A DNA stretch of 64,000 nucleotides from contig CAKQGN010000001.1 in the NCBI GenBank assembly GCA_934233745.1, positions 310,001 to 374,000 on the forward strand, written 5' to 3'. The position numbers and the translations under genes were made by a program. The notes beneath the pieces are model-generated. The model saw only the letters and a list, made by a program, of their open reading frames with translations. It was not told where the DNA came from and searched no databases. Below are positions 16,942-27,100 of the stretch, piece by piece (the first letter of the stretch is position 1; each line of letters opens with the position of its first letter). The DNA comes from an uncultured Clostridia bacterium (GTDB lineage Bacteria; Bacillota; Clostridia; Christensenellales; CAG-917).

Positions 16942-17610
16942 ATGTCTACAAACCAAGGATTAGATTACAATGTCGATATCGTTATGTGCATTGACGCGAC
17001 AGGAAGTATGTCATCAATCATTAACGAAGTAAAAACAAACGCGCTTTCGTTCTATCGCAGCTTTGTCAAAGCGATGCAAGATGGGGATAAATCCGTACAA
17101 CAATTGCGCATCAAGGTGATTGCATTCAGAGATTACGGTTGCGACACGGAGCCTATGGTAGAATCCAAGTTCTTTGTACTCGATGACGAAAGCACGGATT
17201 TCCACGATTTTGTCAACGGAATAGAAGCGACAGGCGGCGGCGACGGTCCCGAAAACTCACTCGAGGCAATTGCTTTGGCGATGAAATCGGATTGGGTTAG
17301 AACGGGTACGAAGAGACGTCATGTCATCATCATGTGGACGGACGCTCCGGCACTCGCACTCGGAGCAAGAAGAGAATCCCCCAACTACCCGAGCGACATG
17401 CCGGCAGACCTCGCAGAATTGCATGAATGGTGGGAAGGACAGGAGATGGATAAAAACGCAAAGAGACTGCTTATCTTTGCTCCCGATACCGAACCGTGGT
17501 CTGATTTGGTGGACTGGATGAACACATTTCACGAGGCATCGCAAGCAGGGCAAGGCTGTAAAGAGACGGATATCAACGCCTGCATACGCATGTTGGTAAA
17601 CTCAATCTAA
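16942..17610 (+). CDS. TerY-like von Willebrand A domain protein
   Basis: A 222-residue protein that is essentially one vWA domain. VDIVMCIDATGSMSS carries the MIDAS loop (D18, T20, S22), followed by VIAFRDYG, a GGGDGPENSLEA segment with a further metal-binding Asp, and HVIIMWTDAPA. It matches TerY-type vWA proteins, which in the so-called TerY-P triads occur beside a PP2C phosphatase and a Ser/Thr kinase. Those two are the next genes here. A hairpin with a T-run separates it from them. Its AAAGGAGAGG ribosome site is strong. Confidence 0.88.
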   Translation: MSTNQGLDYNVDIVMCIDATGSMSSIINEVKTNALSFYRSFVKAMQDGDKSVQQLRIKVIAFRDYGCDTEPMVESKFFVLDDESTDFHDFVNGIEATGGGDGPENSLEAIALAMKSDWVRTGTKRRHVIIMWTDAPALALGARRESPNYPSDMPADLAELHEWWEGQEMDKNAKRLLIFAPDTEPWSDLVDWMNTFHEASQAGQGCKETDINACIRMLVNSI

Positions 17611-17683
17611 TCGGCATCTATTTGTCCCGAGATAATTTACGGAGCAAAGAATTGTTATAAAAAGGCTTTGTGCCAATTGACAC

Positions 17684-17718
17684 AAACGGATTGCTCTCTT
17701 ATAGGGCAATCCGTTTTT
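17684..17718 (+). terminator. Terminator or attenuator between vWA and PP2C genes
   Basis: AAACGGATTGC (17684-17694) pairs with GCAATCCGTTT (17706-17716), then T. Just upstream TTTGTG/CACAAA (17667-17686) can form a competing hairpin that shares the AAA bases. The next gene starts 20 bp later and no good promoter is visible in between, so attenuation or partial read-through is likely. Confidence 0.7.
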
Positions 17719-17737
17719 ATTCCTAGGGGGAAAAGAG

Positions 17738-19498
17738 ATGATTGTTTACAATCAAAGAATTCAGAAATGGGAACCTAAAGTTTATATTGGAGAAGACGCG
17801 CATCCGTATGCGAAGGATGGAATTTTGCTCGTCGCAGACGGATTGGGTGGCAGGGGAGGATATCCTCATAAGAAGGCCGATAGGGGAATCATAGACAGAG
17901 ACAAGTTTTATGACCTTGTCTTTGGCGATGTGTTTAAAGGGAACGTCGATGAGGATTTTGTAAATTACGTCGTGAATGGTTTTTCGGAAATTTTCGAGAT
18001 GAAAGACTATTATTTTGAGTGCGAAAGAGCAATAAGAACGAGCGGGTATTTTGCTTCTCGTCTTGTGGCAGCCATTGCATTGTACGAGATTAAGTATGTC
18101 AAAACATTCGATAGAGAAAAGTTGTTTGACGACATACAAAACCATCAAGACACAATCGACCGGGTTTTGAGTGAATATGCAACACGTCTTGCGAAAGAGA
18201 TTCGCGATAAACTTGAAAAAATAGCGAAGAAAATAGGTTTGGAAATAGAAACGAGTGTCACGGGAGCATATCTGTTGCCGACAACACTGCAAATTGCGCT
18301 CACAAAAGAGGAAAAAAACGTCGTTAAATCTGTGTTTCTGTGGGCCGGTGATTCGCGCGCGTATATGTGGAATAAAGACGGGTTGGCACAAATAACAGAC
18401 GATCACGAAAATGCCGAAACCATGTATAATCTTGTGTGTCTATCGCGCGATTTTAAGATTGAAGCAAGATATGAGAGTTTTCAAAAACCATGTGTGTTGT
18501 TTGTTGCGACGGACGGATGTTATAAATGCTCTTGTTATTCATCTCCGCTTGAAATGGAAATGACGTTTTTGAACGCATTTAACGATGCAGATACATTTGA
18601 AGATGCGGCGAAAAATTTTGAGGAGACATACGACCGTATAGGCAGACACGACGACAGCAATTCAATGGCATTGCAATCGTTCGGCTACGATAATGAGGAT
18701 AATGCCCGGGATTATGGCATTTTTAAGAACGCAGTAAAAGAAAGACTGAAACATATTCAACAAAACATCATAAGAAAACTGCCGGATATATTCGAAGTGA
18801 ATTATTCCGAAGAAAGCCGTAGAATAGAGGAAATGAAAAACGATATCGTTTTTGAAAACGCAACAGAGTGGATAAATTCACAAAAAGTTTTCGAATATGT
18901 TTCCCGACTGATGACCGATGCGCAATATGAGCCTTTTTTCAAGGCGAAAAAAGAAAACGCTGATAATTTGAATATGCTGAACGATAGGGCATCGAAAGCA
19001 AAAAAACAAGCAATGAATTGGTTTGGAACAAACAAGGAATTGTTTTTTAGTCCATCGGTGAACGAGAAAGACGACGAGACTCTGTATGATATGCTTATAA
19101 AGAAAGAATTGGAAGGACGATTTACTTCGTTTAGCTTGGAAACATCTAGCGCAAAGCAATTGAGAAAAATTGCAGAAAAACTAGAAGAATTTCGTGCCGT
19201 TGAAGACGAGTTGAATATCATTGAGGAAGCGAGAGCCCATCTTTATAACCAAGAAATAGAGATTCGCAATCAATATACTATGCGATTTTGGAGAACGAGG
19301 CGCAACGAGATTGTGCGAAAAATTTGGGAAGAAAAAAGAGATTTGCTCGCTGAGCAAGAGCGTGAGGAGAAAGAAAAAAAACTTGCCGCATTCGAAGAAG
19401 AAAACGAGCAGATATTGAAAAAAATCGGCATCATGGATGAAATATGTGCCGAGTATGACAGAAATTATAAGAAGTACTTTAAGGAGGCAAGAGTATGA
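17738..19498 (+). CDS. PP2C-like protein phosphatase with long coiled-coil tail
   Basis: A 586-residue protein. The first 300 residues form a divergent PP2C domain: ILLVADGLGGRGG (D34), WAGDSRAYMW (about 202-211), VATDGCYKC (about 256-264) and RHDDSNSMAL with the last metal aspartates. A large helical insert lies between the first and second blocks. The C-terminal 280 residues are highly charged and helical (Glu/Lys/Arg-rich coiled coil), not usual for PP2C. It should remove phosphates placed by the kinase encoded next; the two genes overlap by 4 bp (ATGA), pointing to coupled translation. Confidence 0.82.
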   Translation: MIVYNQRIQKWEPKVYIGEDAHPYAKDGILLVADGLGGRGGYPHKKADRGIIDRDKFYDLVFGDVFKGNVDEDFVNYVVNGFSEIFEMKDYYFECERAIRTSGYFASRLVAAIALYEIKYVKTFDREKLFDDIQNHQDTIDRVLSEYATRLAKEIRDKLEKIAKKIGLEIETSVTGAYLLPTTLQIALTKEEKNVVKSVFLWAGDSRAYMWNKDGLAQITDDHENAETMYNLVCLSRDFKIEARYESFQKPCVLFVATDGCYKCSCYSSPLEMEMTFLNAFNDADTFEDAAKNFEETYDRIGRHDDSNSMALQSFGYDNEDNARDYGIFKNAVKERLKHIQQNIIRKLPDIFEVNYSEESRRIEEMKNDIVFENATEWINSQKVFEYVSRLMTDAQYEPFFKAKKENADNLNMLNDRASKAKKQAMNWFGTNKELFFSPSVNEKDDETLYDMLIKKELEGRFTSFSLETSSAKQLRKIAEKLEEFRAVEDELNIIEEARAHLYNQEIEIRNQYTMRFWRTRRNEIVRKIWEEKRDLLAEQEREEKEKKLAAFEEENEQILKKIGIMDEICAEYDRNYKKYFKEARV

Positions 19499-20937
19499 AT
19501 GTCGGTGCATATGAACTGATAGGCAATTGGAAAGTGTCGAATGTAGGTTTTACGGCATTGGCAATGAGAGGACACAAGAAGTATTTTCTCAAACGTTACG
19601 GCGAATATAAAAAACCAAGACGGAATGCATCGACGAGCGACAAGCTTTATGCAAGGCTTGAAAGGGAATTTAACGATTTCGTGAAATATAGATCCGCCGT
19701 GAACGAGGCTCTTTCGACAGTTGCGTGCGAGGGGGGGAATATTATTCTTCCGACACATTGGTTCGTGGATGATATTAACTTCATAGAAGCCACTCAATTT
19801 ATCGATGGTCTTTTGGAGGATAAAGAAATAATGGCGTTGCCTGTCGATCAATTGCACTTCGTTATGATGACCGCGGCAAAAGCCGTGAAAGAAATTCATG
19901 GGAAGAATATTGTGCACAGTGACTTGAAGCGCACAAACATTCTTGCAGCACGAAATTCATCCGGAAAAGTTGTTGCAAAAATCATCGATTTTGATAAGAG
20001 CTATTTTCCGAACAGAGTGAGGGAGAATGATTTGGGCGGAGATCAACTTTATATGTCTCCGGAACTTACTTGGTGTCTTATTAGCGAATGTGAAGAGGAT
20101 GCCGTGTCGAAATTGTCCACAAAATCCGATGTGTTTTCGCTCGGTATTGTTTTTTACAACTATCTGACAAAAGGCGAATTCCCTCAAATTACAGGGTTAA
20201 CCGGCAAACTAAAGGAAAAAGAAGATTCGGGGAAAGCGGTGTACTGCGGAGAGGCGTTAGTGTCGGGAGCAAAACTTGTAATATCAAAAAAAATAAAAGA
20301 TGAATATATGCAACGCTTGCTTGCAAATATGTTGTATCTCGACCCGGAAAAACGAATTTCCGCACAAGAAGTGTTGGACGTGCTCAAAAATAAAAGGGTT
20401 CTTGCTTTTGATCCGAATCAAGGCATTGTTATTAATGGGACTACAAGCACGTTTTCGACAAGACCGAGCACGCCGACGGAAAGGTCTGACACTGACACAC
20501 CGAGAAGCTATTGTGAGCCATGGGACGAGCATAAATGCAAATTCGATATTGCGGAGCTTAAAGCAAGCGGATTCGTATCATCGAAGAAAATCAATAGAAA
20601 AGGGGTAAATTGTTATCAATTTTACAGAGCAGACGGCACCCATAATATATTTTCGATAAATACTCTGCGCATTTTAGGTTGGGTTACAGATATATCGAGT
20701 ACGGATGAGAAAATGGATGAAAAAACATCTGATACATTTGTTCCTTCCGATGATGTTTGGGACTCGGATGCAGGTTACCGTATATATAATGAAAAGGCAA
20801 AAAACGATGGTTATGCAGGAATTGCAAAACATCGAAAAAACGGTAGAAACGGGTATGTTTTGTTGAGAAAAGACGGCACAAATCAATTTGTATTGATAAA
20901 TCAACTCCTAATGATCGGATATGCCGAGAAGAAGTGA
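19495..20937 (+). CDS. Ser/Thr protein kinase with C-terminal repeat domain
   Basis: A 480-residue protein with a divergent eukaryotic-like kinase domain in about residues 1-305: FLKRY (candidate ATP lysine), IVHSDLKRTNIL (catalytic loop, HSD instead of HRD), KIIDFDKSYF (DFD for DFG) and LYMSPE. A glycine-rich loop is not evident. After a Ser/Thr/Pro linker there are two related about 50-residue units, each with a basic strand and RADGTHNIF or RKDGTNQFV followed by an I/LG(W/Y) end, possibly sensor or substrate-binding modules. Non-coding bases 20938-21088 still read AIRKDGSIII in one frame, perhaps a decayed third unit. It overlaps the phosphatase gene. Confidence 0.82.
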   Translation: MNVGAYELIGNWKVSNVGFTALAMRGHKKYFLKRYGEYKKPRRNASTSDKLYARLEREFNDFVKYRSAVNEALSTVACEGGNIILPTHWFVDDINFIEATQFIDGLLEDKEIMALPVDQLHFVMMTAAKAVKEIHGKNIVHSDLKRTNILAARNSSGKVVAKIIDFDKSYFPNRVRENDLGGDQLYMSPELTWCLISECEEDAVSKLSTKSDVFSLGIVFYNYLTKGEFPQITGLTGKLKEKEDSGKAVYCGEALVSGAKLVISKKIKDEYMQRLLANMLYLDPEKRISAQEVLDVLKNKRVLAFDPNQGIVINGTTSTFSTRPSTPTERSDTDTPRSYCEPWDEHKCKFDIAELKASGFVSSKKINRKGVNCYQFYRADGTHNIFSINTLRILGWVTDISSTDEKMDEKTSDTFVPSDDVWDSDAGYRIYNEKAKNDGYAGIAKHRKNGRNGYVLLRKDGTNQFVLINQLLMIGYAEKK

Positions 20938-21088
20938 CGCGGTTAATCCGACGGAAAAAGAGCATATGGAAAGTACAAGGGTATTTCCCCGATAAAACAC
21001 AGTTATTCAAATTGGTAAAATCACAGATAAGAGAGATTGACTCTGTCGCTATCCGCAAGGATGGGTCAATAATTATTCGAGGTCAAAA

Positions 21089-21997
21089 ATGGAGAACACT
21101 AAGTATTTGAAAGCACAATGTTCGCTTACCCGGAAGCATTTTTGTTTGGAAATCAAACAATTCGGTAGAGATTGGAAAGTCGTAAACTTTTTGGGAATAT
21201 CCGCCGACGAGGCGAAAGTTATGACCTCCGAAATAAGACAGGCAAAGTTCGAGACAAATTCGACTCTTTTGCCGTGCACCAAGTGCAAAAGTAGAGTTGT
21301 GGGAGGTTGTGCCTGCAAGACAAAAGGATGCCAAGGCGGCGCTGATTTTCAGTGTATATACTGTAAGAATATGAAAATCGATTATTCGGATGCGGCGCGA
21401 GTGTCTTGCTACAAAGATGGCGACACAATCAAATTGTCACAGGGACAAGAAATAAAGATTAGATACAAAAATAAGCCTTTAACGAGAATTGTCGTCGGAC
21501 TGGGGTGGGATCCCGTAGGCGGTTTTAGGGGTGCAAATATGGACATTGACTCGTCGGTGTTCGTGATGGGGTCGAGAGGGTTTGACATCGTGTATTTCGG
21601 ACAATTGAAACATCCGAGCGGATGCGTGGTGCATCACGGAGACAATCTAACGGGTGAAAATAGAGGCTTCAATGTCGATGACGAAAACATAGATGTTTTT
21701 TTGGATAAGGTGCCTCAGGACAGGAATCAACTTGTGTTTGTGTTGAACATATACAAGTGTGTGGAAAGAAATCAGAATTTGTCGAAAGTGAAGAATATGT
21801 ACATAAAACTTTACGATCCTATTTCACACACTCCGCTTGTTGAATATAGAGTAAACGAGAACTTGAACAACGGCACGGCGTTGATTATCGGTGTGGCAAC
21901 AAGGGTTGGCGGCGAATGGGTTTTCAAAGCCGTCGGCAGAGGCAGTAATGCGACATCGATTTCAGAACTGGCGGTTGAATACGGCAAATTGTACTGA
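21089..21997 (+). CDS. TerD-family protein with N-terminal zinc-binding domain
   Basis: A 302-residue protein. The C-terminal 190 residues are a TerD domain: VVGLGWDP, MDIDSSVFVM, HHGDNLTGENRG, VDDENIDVFL and VFVLNIY, including the acidic Ca2+-binding positions. The N-terminal 100 residues hold a Cys cluster (CTKCKSRVVGGCACKTKGC and CIYC) that resembles the TerY-C type zinc domain normally fused to TerY. TerD proteins belong to tellurite/stress loci and may assemble on membranes in a Ca2+-dependent way. Finding the zinc domain on TerD, with a plain vWA protein nearby, suggests domain exchange within the system. Confidence 0.88.
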   Translation: MENTKYLKAQCSLTRKHFCLEIKQFGRDWKVVNFLGISADEAKVMTSEIRQAKFETNSTLLPCTKCKSRVVGGCACKTKGCQGGADFQCIYCKNMKIDYSDAARVSCYKDGDTIKLSQGQEIKIRYKNKPLTRIVVGLGWDPVGGFRGANMDIDSSVFVMGSRGFDIVYFGQLKHPSGCVVHHGDNLTGENRGFNVDDENIDVFLDKVPQDRNQLVFVLNIYKCVERNQNLSKVKNMYIKLYDPISHTPLVEYRVNENLNNGTALIIGVATRVGGEWVFKAVGRGSNATSISELAVEYGKLY

Positions 21998-22017
21998 TAA
22001 AGTGTGGAATATGAAAG

Positions 22018-24081
22018 ATGGCATGGGTTTGTAAAAATTGCAACTCGGATAATGACGATTCGCTTACCGCTTGCGAGCTGTGCGGATGTACGGAGAAACT
22101 TGTGATAGAAAGTCACAAGTCTGTTTTGATGCGCAAGCAGGCTCTTGAGTTGGATGTTGTATCGGGCGTGGTTATCGTTCCTTCTGCATATAATATAATC
22201 GGCGCACATGCTTTTGAGGGAAACAATAATATAAAAACGGTTGTTTTGCATGATGAAGTCATAAGCATTTATAAGCAAGCTTTTAAAGACTGTGTCAACC
22301 TTGAAAAAGTCGTGTGTGAGGGCATGCTTGACAGCATAGGCCCGGAGGCGTTTAGAAATTGCAGGGCATTAAAAATAAAACCTGTGGCAAAATCTGTTGA
22401 TAAGAGTGCGTTTGAAACGGATTCATTATTTATGGAAGAAGGGTCGGTTCCATCGCGTACAAGTACTATGACTCCCTCTATCACGACCACTCCGATTCGT
22501 TCCGGCGTCACAAGTTATGAAGATACAACTAGACATACATCGTATCATTTTAACCTTGAAACACTTGTCAAGACACTGGCTGTCGTGATACCGATAATCG
22601 CTTTTATTGTCGGGCAAGCATTGCAGTACTATTGGCTTTTTATTAAGAATAAAATATATTTTCTTGATATGTTTTTTTCAGCTGTTCCCGCAACGGTATT
22701 ATATGTTTCGTCTGCGTTTTGCCTTGTTTCGACCATTCACGTTATAATTAGGTCTTGGAAACTTGCCGATGACGACGAATTGGGCTTGGGAGCGTTGTAT
22801 TTTAGTTTTTCATCGTTGTTTTTAGGCGGTATAGCCCCTGTTGCCGGTTATGTCGGGATTATTGTTACTTCGGCGCTCTCATGGCTGTGTGTTACATTCA
22901 ACGAAGAAAAAGTACCGGCTTTGTTGCTTTTCCTTTCTTGTGCGGTAGGATTAACATTTATGTGGCTAAGCTATAACAGGGACGTCAATATCTTTTTATT
23001 TACAAAATTCATGCGATTGATAGACGCAGACCCTTTTCGCGTGATGATTTACTTAAGCGTTGCGACAGGAGTAAGTATCGTTGCGTCCGCAGTGATGGCG
23101 GTTGGGATGGCTTATTTCCCGAATCCGACGGTAGGATACGGTTCACTGGGTGTGTTTTGCAGTTTGATGGCAATTGTGCCGGCGATTGCAATCCCCGGAT
23201 TGTTAATATACGCTATCGTATTTGCCATTATATCAAAAAACGATGACGAACATGTCGCAAAAGTAGGTGCGATAGCCGTTGTTGTCGTATTTTTAATAAC
23301 GGTTGGCGGATTGGGTGTTTTCTGTGGAGTGGGAAAGCAGAAAACGTACACACTTTCGGATTACGAGATAGTGAGCATAAGTTCTTTTCAGGACTTTCGA
23401 CAATATCTGAATGAAGAAGTCATAGCGATGAATATCTCAAAGGTTTCGGAGTCCGATGTCGCGACTATTATTACCGGAGAAAACTGTAAGACATTGGTGC
23501 TTGTGTCCGATCATAATAAGAAATTTTCACTTACAATCAAGACATCTGCAAAGAAGATTATTCTGAGTGATGTGAATATCAACTACGGCGGACTTGTGTT
23601 GGATGCAGAAAAAGTCGAAATCAAACTGTACGGACGTAACAGCATAATGGGAGAGACAGGAAAGTCCGGCACGACAGGAAAAGACGGCGAGGACGGAAAA
23701 GCGGCTATAATCGGGAAAGATATTACTTTTACGGGGAAAGGTCGTATTACGCTCATTGCAGGAAACGGCGGAACGGGCGGTGTCGGCGAAAAGGGCTCTA
23801 AAGGATCTTTCACAGGAAGCGGTGGAAAAGGCGGTACGGGTGGAAAAGGCGGCAACTCAGGTTATACCATAGACTGTGAATATGTCGAGGCAAATTATTT
23901 CTCAGGGAAAATAACACTAAAGAAAGGCTATGCCGGAAGCGGAGGCAACGGAGGTCCTGGAGGGGACGGAGGATTCTTTGGATGGAGCGGTCAAAAGGGA
24001 GATAGAGGTGAGAGAGGAGAGGTTTCCGATTATTGCTCGGGGAAAATCACAATCGATGATAAACGCATTAAAAAAGCGTGA
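22018..24081 (+). CDS. Zinc-ribbon / LRR / multi-TM / collagen-like protein
   Basis: A 687-residue mosaic. Residues 1-24 are a RanBP2-type zinc ribbon (WVCKNCNS...CELCGC). Residues about 40-130 are BspA-type leucine-rich repeats (IGAHAFEGNNNIKTVVL, YKQAFKDCVNLEKVV). A Ser/Thr linker leads to about eight membrane helices (190-445). The last 230 residues carry a beta segment and then a glycine-rich, collagen-like region (GETGKSGTTGKDGEDGK, GKGGTGGKGGNSG, GQKGDRGERGE). It lies 20 bp after the TerD gene and 86 bp before the TIR-TPR gene. It could be the membrane platform of the locus; I know no close described family. Confidence 0.75.
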   Translation: MAWVCKNCNSDNDDSLTACELCGCTEKLVIESHKSVLMRKQALELDVVSGVVIVPSAYNIIGAHAFEGNNNIKTVVLHDEVISIYKQAFKDCVNLEKVVCEGMLDSIGPEAFRNCRALKIKPVAKSVDKSAFETDSLFMEEGSVPSRTSTMTPSITTTPIRSGVTSYEDTTRHTSYHFNLETLVKTLAVVIPIIAFIVGQALQYYWLFIKNKIYFLDMFFSAVPATVLYVSSAFCLVSTIHVIIRSWKLADDDELGLGALYFSFSSLFLGGIAPVAGYVGIIVTSALSWLCVTFNEEKVPALLLFLSCAVGLTFMWLSYNRDVNIFLFTKFMRLIDADPFRVMIYLSVATGVSIVASAVMAVGMAYFPNPTVGYGSLGVFCSLMAIVPAIAIPGLLIYAIVFAIISKNDDEHVAKVGAIAVVVVFLITVGGLGVFCGVGKQKTYTLSDYEIVSISSFQDFRQYLNEEVIAMNISKVSESDVATIITGENCKTLVLVSDHNKKFSLTIKTSAKKIILSDVNINYGGLVLDAEKVEIKLYGRNSIMGETGKSGTTGKDGEDGKAAIIGKDITFTGKGRITLIAGNGGTGGVGEKGSKGSFTGSGGKGGTGGKGGNSGYTIDCEYVEANYFSGKITLKKGYAGSGGNGGPGGDGGFFGWSGQKGDRGERGEVSDYCSGKITIDDKRIKKA

Positions 24082-24167
24082 ATGTAACTGTAAATACAGT
24101 ATGAATGATATTAAAAGCCTTAAAAGCACCGATGCACGGTTATGAACATTGTTAAGGAGAGTAGGTT

Positions 24168-27100
24168 ATGAACTACAACCACAAACTAGACGAGAGCGCA
24201 AAGTATTTGAAGGTTGTTACACGCGGGGGCTCTACGCCGAAGGGAAAGCGAAGAGTGTATTTCACTTGCCATCCGAAGGATTTTGACAAGTACTTCCAAA
24301 AGGTGTGCGACGATATCTTCAAAACGCAGGATTGCGCGATTTATTATACGGCAGATATGTCCGCGCCGATACCCGAACAATACGTGGAGTCGGACTTGGG
24401 ACAGATGAATTTGTTTGTTGTACCGATAACGTATGCTCTTCTTACGGAGAAAAACAGGGCAATGGATTTCGATCTCGCATACGCTATGCGAGACGACGTG
24501 TCTATCCCCATTCTTCCGCTGATGATGGAAAATGGTATAGATTTCTTTTATGAGAAAAAGTTTGGCAATCGTCAATATTTCAGCCCCTATTCACAAGATT
24601 TGTCAGCAATCGGTTACGAGGAAAAGCTGAAAAAATATCTGTCGTCAGTTTTGCTCGACGACGGAACGATAGAGCGTATTCGCAAGGCTTTTGACGCTTA
24701 TATTTTCCTCAGTTACCGCAAAAAAGACCGAAACTTTGCAAATGAACTGATGAAACAAATCCACCAAAATCCATTGTATAGAGATATTGCGATTTGGTAT
24801 GACGAGTTTTTGACACCCGGTGAAGATTTTGAGGAAAACATCCATAAAGCATTTGACATAAGCAAGCTGTTCGCATTGCTTGTAACGCCGAACCTTGTGA
24901 ATGAAAAAAACTACGTGCAAACCACGGAATACCCGCTTGCAAGAAAAAGCGGAAAGAAAATTTTGCCGGCAGAGTGGGTGGATACCGACAAAAAACTGCT
25001 GAAAGAGCAATATCCCGACATTCCGCAATGCGTAAACGGAAAAGACCAAGCGGAGCTGGATAAGGGAATTGCCGACGCACTTAAGACAATAGCATTGCAA
25101 TCCAACGATAACGATCCCGAGCATTGTTATCTCATAGGTCTTGCATATCTCGACGGAATAGACGTTGAGATAAACGTCCCGTACGCCATTGAGCTTATCA
25201 CGCGTGCCGCCGAAAAAGATTATCCCGATGCTATGGATAAGCTGTTTTTTATGTATTACAATGGCGATCGTGTAAAAGTAGATTACACAGAGGCATTAAA
25301 ATGGTCAGAAAAACAATATGGGTTTTATCTGCGTACAAAGGGGGAAGATGCACTTGAGACGCTTGCCACGTTAAACAATATCGGCATGGTTTACAACAGC
25401 ATCGGGGAATACAACAAAGCGCAAGAAATAATGCAACAGGCATACGAACGTTTACGTATTGCATATGGCGAAAAACACAAAAAAACCATTAAGATTCTAA
25501 GCAATCTTGCGGTTGTATATTTTTACCGCGGTGACTATGAGAAATCTGTAGAGCTTGGCGAAAAAGCCTATAGTATAAAATGTGAAGTGTCGGGCGCTTT
25601 GGAGCAGGATGCGATTATAACATTAACAAATCTTGCTCACACATATAATTGTCTTGGAAATTATAAAAAAGCATTTGAATTAGGACAAAAGGCATATGAA
25701 CAATTCCGCGAAACGCTAGGAGAGCAACATTATCATGCTGTAGTTGCGTTAAATAACTTGGCAATGGTATATTATACAACCGGAGATTTTAAAAAAGCGT
25801 TGGAATTGGCGTTGAAGGCAAATCAACAAAACAAAGAAGTGCTGGGAGAGGGGCACCCTGAAACATTTAGGGTATTAGGAAACGCTGCTATAATTTATAA
25901 CAAACTTGGTGATTTCAATAACGCACTGGAATTAAGCAAAAAAGCATATGGTCTTGCAAATGAAGTGTTTGGTGAAAAACATCCTGAAACAATTAAACAG
26001 TTGACGAACATCGCAGTCACTTATATTAGCCTTGGAGATTATAGAAAAGCATTTGAGTTAAGTCAAAAGGCATATGACCTTGCTTGTGAAACGCTAGGAG
26101 AACAACATCCAAATACCATACTTGCGTTAAATAACTTGGTAATGGTATATTATACAACCGGAGATTTTAAAAAAGCTCTAGAATTAAGCCAGAAAGCATA
26201 CGATTTATATTGCGAAGAATGTGGCGAAAAGCATCCCGATACTATCACTGCGCTAAACAATCTTGCCCAAACATACATGAAACTCGGAGAGCATCATAAA
26301 ACACTTGAACTAAGTCAAAAAGTGTATGACTTAGATTGCGAAATACGCGGTGAGAAACACTTGGAAACCATAGTTGCGTTAAATAATCTTGCCTTAGCAT
26401 ATGGCCAACTTGGTGATTTCAATAAAGCACTTGAATTAATGTTGAAGGCATACAATCTTTGCTTTGAAGAATGTGGCAAGAAACATCCTAATACTATATT
26501 GACGTTACTCAATTCCGCAAAAGTATATTTGGAGCTTGGCGATTGTGCTAAGGCACTTGAACTAAGTCAAAAAGCGTACGACTTAGCTTGTGAAATACTC
26601 GGTGAGAAACACCCAAATACTATCATGGCGCTAAATAGTCTTGCCATGGCTTATGTGCAGCTCGGAGATTATAATAAAGCACTTGAACTAAGTCAAAATG
26701 CATATGATTTATGTTGCGAAATACTCGGTGAGAAAAACCCAGATACTATCATGGTGCTAAATAATCTTGCCCAAGCATATGATCAACACGGAGACTACAG
26801 TAAAGCACTCGAATTAATGCTGAATGTATATTATCTTAGCCGTGAAGCAAGCGGCAAGAGCCATCCGGATACTATACTGTTTTTATACAATCTTACTCAA
26901 GAATGTGTAGAGATTGGAAATTATAAAAAAGCATTGAAGTTAGCTAAATATGTCTATGCCCTTAGAAAAAAGGCTTTTGGCACAAAACATCCAGATACGA
27001 TTGATTCAATTGATCTTATTTCTGACATATATCACAATTTAGGGCGAGATAGGATTGAGTTGAAATTGGTGCGAAAAAAATATCTTTTATTGCGTGATGT

